Of a stretch of 38,578 bases of DNA, positions 23,926 through 32,476 are shown one piece after another. Source of the stretch: Syntrophomonas sp. GTDB taxonomy: Bacteria; Bacillota; Syntrophomonadia; Syntrophomonadales; Syntrophomonadaceae. Position numbers and translations under genes: made by a program. The DNA lies in the NCBI RefSeq assembly GCF_028707975.1, contig NZ_JAQVZX010000011.1, positions 1 through 38,578 on the forward strand, in the 5' to 3' direction. The notes beneath the pieces were generated by a model. The model ran no database searches. It had not been told where the DNA came from and saw only the letters and a program-made list of their open reading frames with translations. Numbering within the stretch: position 1 is the first letter of the stretch; each line of letters starts with the position of its first letter.

Positions 23926-25269
23926 ATGAGTTTTGCGGACGAATATAGAAAAAAGTTAGTGTCAGCGGATGAGGCAGTAAGAATCGTAAAATCTGGAGAC
24001 TGGATCGATTTTGGCTCCTTTTTAGGGCAGGTCAGAACTCTGGACAAGGCTTTGGCAAAACGCAAGGATGAACTGTTTGATGTTAAAATCTGGACTTGTG
24101 TTAACCCCTATCCAACCGAGGTCAATGTGGCTGATCCCGAGGGTGACTCCTTTGTCTGGCATAGCTGGCATATGTCCGGAGCAGACCGCAAGGTCGCAAA
24201 AACCAAACCGGTTTATTATTCTTCGATAGTCTACTCGGAGCTTCCGCGTTATGTCCGGGAGCACATTGAACCCCTGGCGGTAGCTATGCTTCAAGTTACT
24301 CCCATGGATAAACACGGATATTTCAATTTTGGACCCCAGGCTACCCATACCCGGGCAGTTTGTGACCGGGCAGAAAAGATTATTGTGGAAGTAAACGAAA
24401 AACAGCCCCGTTGCCTGGGTGGGTATGAAGAGGCTATCCACATTTCGGAAGTTGATTATATTGTGGAAGGGGAAAATCAACCTCTGGCCCAGATTCCCGC
24501 TCCGCCTCTTACCGAAGTAGATGAAAAGATAGCTAAACTTATTTTAAAAGATATGCATGATGGCTGTTGTGTTCAGTTGGGAATTGGCGGTATTCCTAAT
24601 GCGGTGGGCATGATGATTGCTGACTCCGACCTGAAGGATCTGGGATGTCACACCGAAATGCTGGTGGATGCCTATGTCTATATGCATGAGGCCGGAAAGC
24701 TGAGTGGCAGCAAAAAACAAACCGATCCCGGAAAAATGGTTTATACTTTTGCTCTGGGTACCCAGATGCTTTATGATTTTATCGATGACAATACCAAGTG
24801 TGCCATGTATCCAGTTAATTATACCAATAAACCAGCTATTTCTGCACTCAACGATAATCTTATAACCATTAATAATGCGGTAGAAATCGATCTTTATGGG
24901 CAGGTTTGTGCCGAGTCATCAGGATTCCGCCAGATAAGTGGAACCGGAGGACAGTTCGATTTCGTTCTGGCTGGTTATCTTTCCCGGGGGGGCAAATCCT
25001 TTGTGTGCTTGCCTTCTTCTTATACTACTGCAGATGGCAGCATTAAATCCAGAATATGTCCCGGTCTTCCTCCGGGCGGTATAGTAACCGATACCCGATC
25101 CATGGCCCCTATCATCGTCACCGAATATGGCAAATTCCATCAAAAGGGCATGTCGGTCTGGCAGCGGGCTGAAGGCTTGATCGGTATTGCTCACCCTGAT
25201 ACCAGAGATGAATTGATTAAAGCAGCCGAAGCTCAGGGCATTTGGAGAAGAAGCAACAAAATAAGCTAA
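23926..25269 (+). CDS. Acetyl-CoA hydrolase/transferase family CoA-transferase
   Basis: The protein has 447 residues with AAGGAGGAG before the ATG. N-terminal features are ADEAVRIVKSGDWIDFGSF and, at about 125-145, TPMDKHGYFNFGP. The loop QLGIGGIPNAVG (217-228) and HTEM (Glu244, in the position of the catalytic glutamate of 4-hydroxybutyrate/butyryl-CoA transferases) follow. EIDLYGQVCAESSG and SGTGGQFDFV are the late family motifs. It transfers CoA between a short-chain acyl-CoA and a carboxylate such as acetate. In a butyrate-oxidising syntroph it could activate butyrate; that role is inference. Control by sigma-54 and upstream activator sites is suggested by the sequence. Confidence 0.88.
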   Translation: MSFADEYRKKLVSADEAVRIVKSGDWIDFGSFLGQVRTLDKALAKRKDELFDVKIWTCVNPYPTEVNVADPEGDSFVWHSWHMSGADRKVAKTKPVYYSSIVYSELPRYVREHIEPLAVAMLQVTPMDKHGYFNFGPQATHTRAVCDRAEKIIVEVNEKQPRCLGGYEEAIHISEVDYIVEGENQPLAQIPAPPLTEVDEKIAKLILKDMHDGCCVQLGIGGIPNAVGMMIADSDLKDLGCHTEMLVDAYVYMHEAGKLSGSKKQTDPGKMVYTFALGTQMLYDFIDDNTKCAMYPVNYTNKPAISALNDNLITINNAVEIDLYGQVCAESSGFRQISGTGGQFDFVLAGYLSRGGKSFVCLPSSYTTADGSIKSRICPGLPPGGIVTDTRSMAPIIVTEYGKFHQKGMSVWQRAEGLIGIAHPDTRDELIKAAEAQGIWRRSNKIS

Positions 25270-25282
25270 CCCTTAATGCTTG

Positions 25283-25534
25283 TTAGTCTAAGCGCCCTGT
25301 AGTTATAACGGGGTGAAATATGTCCTCCGCTTCTTTAAGCAGTGGGGCTTCTATAAAGAAAACAGGTGCGGGTTCTAATTCCTCCACCTCGTTGCAGCGG
25401 TGTGTTGAAACTGCTCCGCAGTTTCTTCCGATGCTTAAAAAGGAATAACCAACTACTGCGAAAAGTCGTGATGCGAATAATAAAAGAATAAGAATTTTAT
25501 TATAAAGCACCCCAATAAAACCAAATAGCCCCAT
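25283..25534 (-). CDS. Doubtful small hypothetical protein
   Basis: An 83-residue frame has GGGGGA 7 nt before its ATG and a hydrophobic N-terminus (FIGVLYNKILILLLFASRLFAVVGY), then a Glu/Pro-rich tail. No family is recognised. The opposite strand of the same stretch carries a competing 42-codon frame (25320-25448) with GGGGTGA before it, so neither is secure. A GAAACTGC/GCAGTTTC hairpin lies at 25407-25425. The rest of 25270-25927 holds the terminator, one repeat element and no other gene. Confidence 0.2.
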   Translation of the reverse strand: MGLFGFIGVLYNKILILLLFASRLFAVVGYSFLSIGRNCGAVSTHRCNEVEELEPAPVFFIEAPLLKEAEDIFHPVITTGRLD

Positions 25535-25558
25535 ATTATATTCCCCCAGTTTTTTTAA

Positions 25559-25592
25559 AAGCGGCAGAATCTAGACTGCCGCTTCATTTTTT
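25559..25592 (+). terminator. Intrinsic terminator downstream of the CoA-transferase gene
   Basis: AAGCGGCAG (25559-25567) pairs with CTGCCGCTT (25576-25584) around an 8-nt loop and is followed by CATTTTTT. It lies 290 nt after the CoA-transferase stop. Confidence 0.8.
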
Positions 25593-25655
25593 AATCTAAA
25601 GTTGGAGTTACAGTTAAAAAGGTTTTAATAATTGGATATAATCTATATTAGACTT

Positions 25656-25721
25656 GACTCTGCTGCAAAAACCCCTTTATATGCAAGCTAATGTATGTTT
25701 ATAATTTTTTGCAGTGGAATT
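25656..25721. repeat. Short copy of the GACTCTACTGC-type element
   Basis: The left end GACTCTGCTGCAAAAACCCC and the right end ATTTTTTGCAGTGGAATTA enclose only about 25 nt, including GCAAGCTAATGTATG. The right end resembles that of the 20009-20233 copy. Confidence 0.65.
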
Positions 25722-25927
25722 AGACTTTAATACTATTGTTCTTGCTTCTCAAAAGCCAGATTTTGCAGCAGCGCTAGACATAGTTCCTTGTTTATGGCAT
25801 AAATTTAAACTGGAAGGCCAGCAGGATTTAGCATCCATTTAAATTGTGGAAAAGGCGGGACTACGCTATACAGCGAGTTACTAACGATATCTGCCTGTCA
25901 GGCTGATTAATGTTTAAAGGAGACTTT

Positions 25928-26827
25928 ATGTATTCTGAATTATTTGACTTTTTGCCCCGAGAAAGAATAAGAATTAACGAACCTATGAAAGATCATAGCA
26001 GCTTTAAAATAGGTGGCCCAGTAGATATTTTGGTCTTGCCGGAGAGCGTTGAAGAAATTCAAAGGACTATTCACTATTGCCGTGAAAAAGATATACCTTA
26101 TTTTATTTTTGGTCTGGGCAGCAATCTCCTGGTCAGAGACAAAGGAATCAGAGGAGTAGCTATAAAAGTTGGGAATAATCTGAGGAACTTTTCTATCTTC
26201 AACGAAGAAATATTTGCTGAGGCCGGGGTCAGGCTGGCGGAGCTGTCCCAGGCGGCTGCCGACTACAACCTTGGTGGTCTTGAATTTGCTGAAGGAATAC
26301 CTGGAAGCCTGGGAGGAGCAGTGGTAATGAATGCTGGCGCCTATGGCGGGGAAATGAAAGATGTCCTGAAGGAAGTCAGGGCAATTACTCCTGACGGAAA
26401 ATTGTCCAGCTTTAAGCCAGAAGAAATGAAACTGCGCTACCGGGGAAGCATCTTTCAGGAAGAAGAACTGATTGTAGTCTCGGCCCTTATGCAATTGCGC
26501 AGGGAAAAGGCAGAGGATATTAGAGCCAGGATGCAGGACTTTGCTAAACGGCGCCGGGAAAAACAGCCCCTGGAATACCCCAGTGCGGGCAGTACTTTTC
26601 GGCGGCCTTCAGGATTCTTTGTAGGACCAATGATTGAAGAGATGGGCCTTAAAGGCTTTAAAGTTGGCGGAGCCGAGGTTTCCCGCAAACATGCTGGCTT
26701 TATCATTAATACCGGTAATGCTAGCGCCAGTGAGGTGCTGGAATTGATTGCGATAGTCAAGGCTAAAGCCAAAGAGCATTATGGAATAGAGCTAGAGACA
26801 GAAATTAAGGTAGTTGGAGAAGAATGA
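25928..26827 (+). CDS. murB: UDP-N-acetylenolpyruvoylglucosamine reductase MurB
   Basis: The protein has 299 residues. ATG 25928 is chosen because AAAGGAG sits 5 nt before it; ATG 25910 precedes that site. The FAD-binding part has the MKDHSSFKIGGPVDILVLPES opening, FGLGSNLLVRDKGIRG, and AEGIPGSLGGAVVMNAGAYGGE. The late motifs YPSAGSTFRRP (catalytic Ser region) and GGAEVSRKHAGFIINTGNAS are those of type II MurB, which lacks the type I insertion. It reduces the enolpyruvyl group with NADPH to give UDP-MurNAc in cell-wall synthesis. Confidence 0.96.
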   Translation: MYSELFDFLPRERIRINEPMKDHSSFKIGGPVDILVLPESVEEIQRTIHYCREKDIPYFIFGLGSNLLVRDKGIRGVAIKVGNNLRNFSIFNEEIFAEAGVRLAELSQAAADYNLGGLEFAEGIPGSLGGAVVMNAGAYGGEMKDVLKEVRAITPDGKLSSFKPEEMKLRYRGSIFQEEELIVVSALMQLRREKAEDIRARMQDFAKRRREKQPLEYPSAGSTFRRPSGFFVGPMIEEMGLKGFKVGGAEVSRKHAGFIINTGNASASEVLELIAIVKAKAKEHYGIELETEIKVVGEE

Positions 26828-26865
26828 TTATTAAGAAAATATATTACGGGGTTTGGTGAAATATT

Positions 26866-28617
26866 ATGAAACTACTATTAACCACCCTCAATGCCAAATA
26901 TATTCACTCATGTCTGGCTCTGGCCTATCTTCAAGCGGCTGCTGCTGATGACAGGTGGGAGACTAAAGTACGCGAGTTTACCATAAACGAAAAGAACGAG
27001 TACATTATGGCAGAAATATTTCGCGAGCAGCCTGATGTGCTGGCTTTTTCTGTTTATATTTGGAATGTTTGCGCCATCTTGGAGATATGTCGCGAATACA
27101 AGAAGGTAGCTCCACAAAGCTATATTATCCTGGGAGGACCGGAAGTAAGTTATGATGCTAAAAATATTTTAATGGAGAATCCCAGCATTGATTGCATAAT
27201 ACGCGGAGAAGGGGAGGAGAGCATAAAGGAGGTTCTGGAGAGTATAGCTGGGAGCAAATCCCGGGCAGAGGTAAAGGGGATAAGCTACCGTGATGGGGCC
27301 TCGATTCTAGATAATCCCGATAGGGAACTGATAGCCGAGCTGGGTATGGTTCCTTTTCCTTATCAGGACCAACTGGATTCCTACCACAACCGTATTTTGT
27401 ATTACGAGACCTCCCGGGGTTGCCCCTATAATTGCAGCTACTGCCTATCCTCAACCATCAAGGGGGTGCGCTTTTTCCCCCTGGATAGGGTAAAAGAGGA
27501 CCTGGCTAAATTGATTCACGCCGGGGTAAAGGAAGTGAAATTTGTTGACCGGACCTTTAATGCTGATGAAAGACGGGCCCGGGCAATCATGGAGTTTATT
27601 ATTTCCCAGGGGGGAAATACCCGCTTTCATTGTGAGATAGCCGCAGATTATTTATCCCCGGAATTCATCTCATTCCTTACCACCGTACCACCAGATTTAT
27701 TTAATTTTGAAATCGGTATTCAGTCTACCTGCCCAGAAAGCCTAAAAGCAGTAAGGCGGAAAAGCAACTGGCAACGCTTGAGGACTAACATTGAAAGCCT
27801 GCAGTCTGCCGGGAACCTCCACCTGCACCTCGATCTTATTGCTGGCCTACCTTACGAAAGCTTGGAGCGATTTGGCCGTTCTTTCAATGATGTTTTTTCT
27901 ATACGCCCGGATGTAATCCAGCTGGGTTTCCTCAAGCTCTTGAAGGGTTCGGAAATACGGGCTGTTGCCAGGGAACATGGATATATGTTTCAGGACAAAC
28001 CCCCATACCAGTTGCTGGCCAATCATTATCTCGACTACACTGATATCTTGCAGTTAAAACAAATAGAGAACCTGCTGGATCGTTATTACAATTCGGGCCA
28101 GATGCGTTTTACACTGGATTATATCGTACAGCAAATCTATCAGGGTGATGCTTTTAGTTTCCTGGCTGCTTTTGCCTCTTATTGGCAGGAACAGGGGTAT
28201 TTTGCCTGCTCTCACCGCCGGGAAGCGGAGTATAATTTTCTGCTGGATTTTATTAAGAGTAATTTTGTTATGTTTCAGGAAACAGTCAATGAGCTGCTAA
28301 AATATGATTATCTCTGGAATCAGCAATCATCTAATCTACCCTCCAAATTGAGTGGCTGCAATCCGGAAAACACGAGCCAGATACTCTACACAGTGATAAA
28401 AGACCAGGATTTTGTACAATCAAATCTACCTCCATATGCCAGCACAAAAAGCAACCGGGAATTGCGCAGGCTGCTACATCTCGAATTCTTTAAAATCGAC
28501 CTGAATACTGGAATAGAGTCTTCCCAGCTTATCCCTTACCTGTTTCTCTATAATCCCCGCCGGAAAAAAGCAGAAGAGTTGATAAAGGTGCCGGGCACCT
28601 TTATCAACTCTGAATGA
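26866..28617 (+). CDS. B12-binding-domain radical SAM protein (DUF4080 type)
   Basis: The protein has 583 residues. The N-terminal cobalamin-binding-like domain (LLLTTLNAKYIHSCLALAYL...VLAFSVYIWNV...IILGGPEVSYD) runs to about 140. A radical SAM domain with YYETSRGCPYNCSYCLSS (CxxxCxxC ligands of the SAM-binding cluster) starts at about 178. The C-terminal third, rich in Tyr and Leu, matches what I know as DUF4080. The substrate is unknown. The last residues (ELIKVPGTFINSE) are encoded by a 37-nt palindrome (28575-28611), so the C-terminus looks recently altered. It lies 38 nt after murB and is probably co-transcribed. Confidence 0.8.
   Translation: MKLLLTTLNAKYIHSCLALAYLQAAAADDRWETKVREFTINEKNEYIMAEIFREQPDVLAFSVYIWNVCAILEICREYKKVAPQSYIILGGPEVSYDAKNILMENPSIDCIIRGEGEESIKEVLESIAGSKSRAEVKGISYRDGASILDNPDRELIAELGMVPFPYQDQLDSYHNRILYYETSRGCPYNCSYCLSSTIKGVRFFPLDRVKEDLAKLIHAGVKEVKFVDRTFNADERRARAIMEFIISQGGNTRFHCEIAADYLSPEFISFLTTVPPDLFNFEIGIQSTCPESLKAVRRKSNWQRLRTNIESLQSAGNLHLHLDLIAGLPYESLERFGRSFNDVFSIRPDVIQLGFLKLLKGSEIRAVAREHGYMFQDKPPYQLLANHYLDYTDILQLKQIENLLDRYYNSGQMRFTLDYIVQQIYQGDAFSFLAAFASYWQEQGYFACSHRREAEYNFLLDFIKSNFVMFQETVNELLKYDYLWNQQSSNLPSKLSGCNPENTSQILYTVIKDQDFVQSNLPPYASTKSNRELRRLLHLEFFKIDLNTGIESSQLIPYLFLYNPRRKKAEELIKVPGTFINSE
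28575..28611. repeat. Perfect 18-bp palindrome overlapping the 3' end of the radical SAM gene
   Basis: AGAGTTGATAAAGGTGCC (28575-28592) and its exact reverse complement (28594-28611) are separated by one base. The core GGTGCCGGGCACC resembles REP-like palindromes. It has no T-run; the terminator follows at 28621. Confidence 0.85.
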
Positions 28618-28620
28618 ATC

Positions 28621-28653
28621 AATTCTTATTAAAATTAATTATAAGAATTTTTT
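28621..28653 (+). terminator. AT-rich intrinsic terminator
   Basis: AATTCTTAT (28621-28629) pairs with ATAAGAATT (28641-28649) and leads into a T-run to 28653. It overlaps the hydA stop codon, which is on the other strand. Confidence 0.5.
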
Positions 28654-30363
28654 GTTCTTGGGATGATAATGTGTATGCAGGAGCTCGTGAGATTTATGTC
28701 CCAGAGGTTCATGCAGGAATTCCTCGTAAAGGGTTTTAACTTCCGGATTATCGTGTGATTTTCTCAGAGGCAATCCGGCATCCTCTGCATAAATAGCCTC
28801 TATGCGTTCCACCCGTTTGACATTGGCTTTGGTGATGGGCTGACCGCCGCCGCCGATACAACCACCGGGACAAGCCATTATTTCAATGAAATGATAAGGC
28901 GACTCGCCTGCTCTAACCTGCTCCATTAGTTTGCGGGCATTGGCCAGTCCATTGGCGATAGCTACCTTGACTACCGTACCATCCAAATCCACATCAGCTT
29001 CCTTAATACCAGTTATACCGCGGGTAGCGACAAAATTTACATCTTCCAAGGTCTTTCCGGTCACTACCTCATAAACGGTACGCAGAGCCGCTTCCATAAC
29101 CCCGCCGGAAGCGCCAAAGATTACGGCTGCGCCAGTGTATTTACCCATCCAGGAATCGAAATCGGAGGCGGGCAGCCTGCTGAAATCAAGGCCGCTCATA
29201 CGGAATAGTCGTCCTATTTCACGGGTGGTTAATACCAGATCAACATCCTGATAGCCACTATCATTCATTTCTGGACGGGCCGCCTCAAATTTTTTGGCTA
29301 CACAGGGCATAATGGATACCGAATAAATATTGGCCGGGTCAATACCCATCTTCTCGGCCCAGTAGGTCTTGACCAGAGCTCCAAACATCTGCTGGGGTGA
29401 CTTGCAGGTAGAGAGGTTGTCCAGGAGATCCGGATAGAAAGTTTCACAGAAGTTGATCCAGCCGGGACTGCAGGAAGTGAACATGGGTAGAGTTCCGCCT
29501 TCCTTCAAGCGCTTCAAAAGTTCGTTGCCTTCTTCCAGAATAGTAAGGTCAGCTGTAAAGTTGGTATGCAGCACATGATCAAAACCGATTTGACGAAGTC
29601 CCTGTACAAAGGTCCCCATCGGCATTTCACCGGTCATCATGCCTACTTCTTCAGCAATAGCCACTCTGACTGCAGGTGCTATCTGGGTTATCACCACTTT
29701 GTCGGGGTTAGCTACCGCAGCCAGGAATTCATCAATCTGTTCTATTTCGCCAATGGCACCAACCGGGCAGGCGTGGATACATTGTCCACACATTATGCAA
29801 GGGCTGTCAATCAAGGCTTTGCCCAGGGTAGGAACCACCATCGAATCATAGCCCCGACCCTCCAGACCCAGGGCATTTACGCTCTGGACAACTGAACAAA
29901 CTTCAACACAACGGCGACAGAGTATACATTTATCCTGATCCCGGAATAGTGATGGAGTGGAAAAGTCTTTTTCAAATCCCCGTACCTTGTATTCAAACGG
30001 ATTCTCTCTTATGCAGTATTCCTGGGCCAGGTCCTGCAGTTCGCAATTGCCGTTTCTTATACAGTTCAGGCAATCTTGCGGGTGATTGGATAGTATCAAT
30101 TCCAATATAGTTTTTCTGGCTTCTAAAACCTTCGGTGTCCTGGTTTTTACGACCATTCCTTCAAAAACGGGCATGGCGCAGGCCGCTTGCAGCAAGCGGT
30201 TGCCTTCTACTTCACATACACATACTCTGCAGTTGGCTTTTATCGACTGGTCAGGATGAAAACACAGGGTAGGTATTTTAATGCCGACTTCGCTAGCTGC
30301 CTGCAGGATGGTAGAGCCCTCAGGAACGGATACTTTAATTCCGTCTATTGTCAGGTTAACCAT
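28639..30363 (-). CDS. hydA: [FeFe]-hydrogenase catalytic subunit HydA (trimeric, NADH-linked type)
   Basis: The protein has 574 residues; GGAGGG precedes the ATG. In order: an N-terminal [2Fe-2S] domain (C34, C45, C48, C63), a His-ligated cluster (HPQDCLNCIRNGNC, 94-107), two [4Fe-4S] clusters (CILCRRCVEVC and CIMCGQCIHACP), then the H-cluster domain. The latter has L1 FTSCSPGW (C298), L2 MPCVAKK (C354) and L3 MACPGGC (C498, C502). L1 reads TSCSPGW where monomeric enzymes have TSCCPGW. It makes H2 from electrons delivered through HydB and HydC. In Syntrophomonas wolfei such an enzyme has been reported to reoxidise NADH without ferredoxin. It is the last gene of hydC-hydB-hydA. Confidence 0.96.
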   Translation of the reverse strand: MVNLTIDGIKVSVPEGSTILQAASEVGIKIPTLCFHPDQSIKANCRVCVCEVEGNRLLQAACAMPVFEGMVVKTRTPKVLEARKTILELILSNHPQDCLNCIRNGNCELQDLAQEYCIRENPFEYKVRGFEKDFSTPSLFRDQDKCILCRRCVEVCSVVQSVNALGLEGRGYDSMVVPTLGKALIDSPCIMCGQCIHACPVGAIGEIEQIDEFLAAVANPDKVVITQIAPAVRVAIAEEVGMMTGEMPMGTFVQGLRQIGFDHVLHTNFTADLTILEEGNELLKRLKEGGTLPMFTSCSPGWINFCETFYPDLLDNLSTCKSPQQMFGALVKTYWAEKMGIDPANIYSVSIMPCVAKKFEAARPEMNDSGYQDVDLVLTTREIGRLFRMSGLDFSRLPASDFDSWMGKYTGAAVIFGASGGVMEAALRTVYEVVTGKTLEDVNFVATRGITGIKEADVDLDGTVVKVAIANGLANARKLMEQVRAGESPYHFIEIMACPGGCIGGGGQPITKANVKRVERIEAIYAEDAGLPLRKSHDNPEVKTLYEEFLHEPLGHKSHELLHTHYHPKNKKFL

Positions 30364-30387
30364 TCATTTTCCCTCCTTTGCTCTTTC

Positions 30388-31611
30388 CTACATGAATTTA
30401 GCTTCATAATCGGCTTTAAAGTGCTTGATAGTGGTCAATACCGGAGCGGGGGCGGCCTGACCCAGGCCACAGAGACAGGAATAGGACATTACATTGCCTA
30501 ACTTTTCCAGCAAAGCAATATCTTTGTTCGAGCCTCGTCCTTCATTAATCTTTTCCATAAGCTCTGCGGTTCTGGCGGTGCCTTCGCGGCAGGGAGCACA
30601 TTTTCCACAGGATTCATGTTCAAAAAATCCAGCTATCCTGGTGGCTACATCGACAACATCCCGGCTCTCATCAATTACGAAAGTGGCACCGGAGCCTAGA
30701 GTAGCTCCAATAGCGGACATGGAATCAAAAGCTACCGGGGTATCCAGCAGAGCTTCAGGAATGAAAGCACCTGATGTCCCGCCGATTTGCACCGCTTTAA
30801 ATTTCTTACCACCCGGGATGCCTCCACCGAATTGGAAGACTATCTCCCTGATAGTGGTGCTGGTGGGAACCTCAAAAAAGGTTCTATTGTTGACATCACC
30901 AGTCAGGGTAAAGACTTTGGTTCCCGGATAGGCAGGGTTGCCAATGCTGGCATACCAATCGGCTCCTTTTTCGATTATGACAGGAATATTGGCAAAGGTC
31001 TCCACATTGTTGACGATAGTAGGCTTGGACCATAATCCTTCGGAAGGTGGATAAGGGGGCTTAAAGCGTGGCTCACCGCGTTTTCCCTCAATAGATTCGA
31101 TAAGAGCGGTTTCTTCACCGCAAACATATGCTCCGGCTCCGCTTCTTACTTCGATATCAAAATTTTTTACCAATCCCTTTTCTCTAGCCTGGTTAATCGC
31201 AGTATTCAGGGTGCTTATCAGGAAAGGGTATTCTCCTCTAAGATATATATAACCCTGGGTCGCTCCAATAGCATAGGCACAAATAGCCATTCCTTCAATT
31301 AAAGTATGCGGGTCATTTTCCATGATCAACCGGTCTTTGTAAGTACCTGGTTCGCCTTCATCAGCATTACATATGACATATTTCTGATCAGCCTGTGCGC
31401 CAGCGGCAAAAGACCACTTCATTCCACAGTTAAAACCAGCACCACCGCGGCCTCTAAGGTTGGATTTCTTGACTTCGGCAATGAGATCTGCGGTATTCAT
31501 AGCCCGGGCTTTTTCCAGGGACTTATAGCCGCCCTGAGTCAAATAGTCATCGATCTTCAGGGGGGCGATCTTACCGTAGTTCCGCAGCACTATACGCATT
31601 TCCTCGGCCAT
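30388..31611 (-). CDS. hydB: NADH-binding flavoprotein subunit HydB (NuoF-like), copy 1
   Basis: The protein has 407 residues, with GAAAGGAGG before the ATG. It is NuoF-like: SNLRGRGGAGFNCGMKWSFA (NADH/FMN site), NADEGEPGTYKDR, AYVCGEETALIESIEG, and the C-terminal cluster motif ESCGKCAPCREGT. It lacks the N-terminal thioredoxin-like [2Fe-2S] domain and the C-terminal two-[4Fe-4S] extension found in the longer (about 600 residue) HydB of bifurcating enzymes. It would oxidise NADH and feed HydA. The second copy (36245-37468) has exactly the same length. Confidence 0.93.
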   Translation of the reverse strand: MAEEMRIVLRNYGKIAPLKIDDYLTQGGYKSLEKARAMNTADLIAEVKKSNLRGRGGAGFNCGMKWSFAAGAQADQKYVICNADEGEPGTYKDRLIMENDPHTLIEGMAICAYAIGATQGYIYLRGEYPFLISTLNTAINQAREKGLVKNFDIEVRSGAGAYVCGEETALIESIEGKRGEPRFKPPYPPSEGLWSKPTIVNNVETFANIPVIIEKGADWYASIGNPAYPGTKVFTLTGDVNNRTFFEVPTSTTIREIVFQFGGGIPGGKKFKAVQIGGTSGAFIPEALLDTPVAFDSMSAIGATLGSGATFVIDESRDVVDVATRIAGFFEHESCGKCAPCREGTARTAELMEKINEGRGSNKDIALLEKLGNVMSYSCLCGLGQAAPAPVLTTIKHFKADYEAKFM

Positions 31612-31672
31612 TCGTATGCCTCCTTTCTATATTCTAGTTTTAAAACCCCAACTAAAGTTTTGATATACTATT

Positions 31673-32116
31673 TTATTTGTATTCCGCAATAATGGCGGGA
31701 ATTTTAGCTGGACTGACATCCAGATACGGCTTACCGTTAATGGTAATGACCGGTGTAGCCTGGCATTGCCCAACACACTCGGTAAATTCCAGAGCAAATT
31801 TTCCATCAGCCGTACTCTCTCCCATCTTGATTCCCAGTTCTCTTTCCAGCGCTGCTACTACATCAGATGCTCCAGCTACATGACAGGGAGCGCTTTCACA
31901 AATTCTAACAACATTTTTACCGCGAGCTTCAACCGAGAACATGGAGTAAAAAGTAGCGATACCATAGGCTTCGGCCGTTGATAGTTTGAATATACGAGCC
32001 GCTTCAGCTATGGCTTCCTCCGGCAGGTAACTGAATTCCCTCAATAGCGCATGGTAAGCTTCAATAATTCCCCCTGCTTTTCCATCATACTGGGCAATTA
32101 TCTCCTTATAGTCCAT
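31673..32116 (-). CDS. hydC: HydC subunit (NuoE-like [2Fe-2S] protein), copy 1
   Basis: The protein has 147 residues. The start is set to ATG 32116 (AGGAGG directly upstream, MDYKEIIAQYDG), because it matches the start of the paralogue; the frame is open further upstream to 32236. The [2Fe-2S] ligands are in CESAPCHVAGA (CX4C) and CVGQC (CX3C), as in NuoE. It passes electrons between HydB and HydA. It is the first gene of the operon, with a promoter at 32184-32212. Confidence 0.92.
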   Translation of the reverse strand: MDYKEIIAQYDGKAGGIIEAYHALLREFSYLPEEAIAEAARIFKLSTAEAYGIATFYSMFSVEARGKNVVRICESAPCHVAGASDVVAALERELGIKMGESTADGKFALEFTECVGQCQATPVITINGKPYLDVSPAKIPAIIAEYK

Positions 32117-32183
32117 CCTCCTATACCTCCTTCCTTTGCTTATTTGGTTTTGTAGTAACTGCCATAGAGCTACTAGTCCACAC

Positions 32184-32212
32184 TTATGATTAACATAATA
32201 TAATACCGTCAA
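32184..32212 (-). promoter_or_regulatory. Promoter of hydC-hydB-hydA
   Basis: On the minus strand TTGACG (plus 32207-32212) and TCATAA (32184-32189) are 17 nt apart, about 68 nt upstream of the hydC ATG. Confidence 0.45.
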
Positions 32213-32407
32213 AATAGAAAGTTCAAAATTTCTCAAATTAGCAGAATTCTTTGGGATTTATTAGTGAATAGTTCGTTTTATTCCTTTTTCATTAGTTTCT
32301 TATTTATCTGGGTGGTCTATACTCAAAAACGAGTCAAGGGAGGTTCTGTGAAATCAGTTTTGGATTCAAATAGAGTTATTGGTAAATAATCTGGAACTAG
32401 AGATAAT

Positions 32408-32437
32408 TGTAGGGCAAGCATTCATGCTTGCCCTACA
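32408..32437. repeat. Perfect 13-bp palindrome between hydC and hydE
   Basis: TGTAGGGCAAGCA (32408-32420) and its reverse complement (32425-32437) have a TTCA loop. There is no T-run on either strand. The gap 32237-32587 contains this, the promoter, the repeat element at 32477-32571 and no gene. Confidence 0.75.
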
Positions 32438-32476
32438 TTATTCCTGCTTTCCTGATAAATCCAGGAAACTATGTTT

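Noticed and set aside
30494-30931. 145-codon plus-strand frame opposite hydB, with a similar one at 36285-36788
   Set aside because: Both paralogous genes show the same antisense frame only because the coding strand is conserved; no start signals are present.
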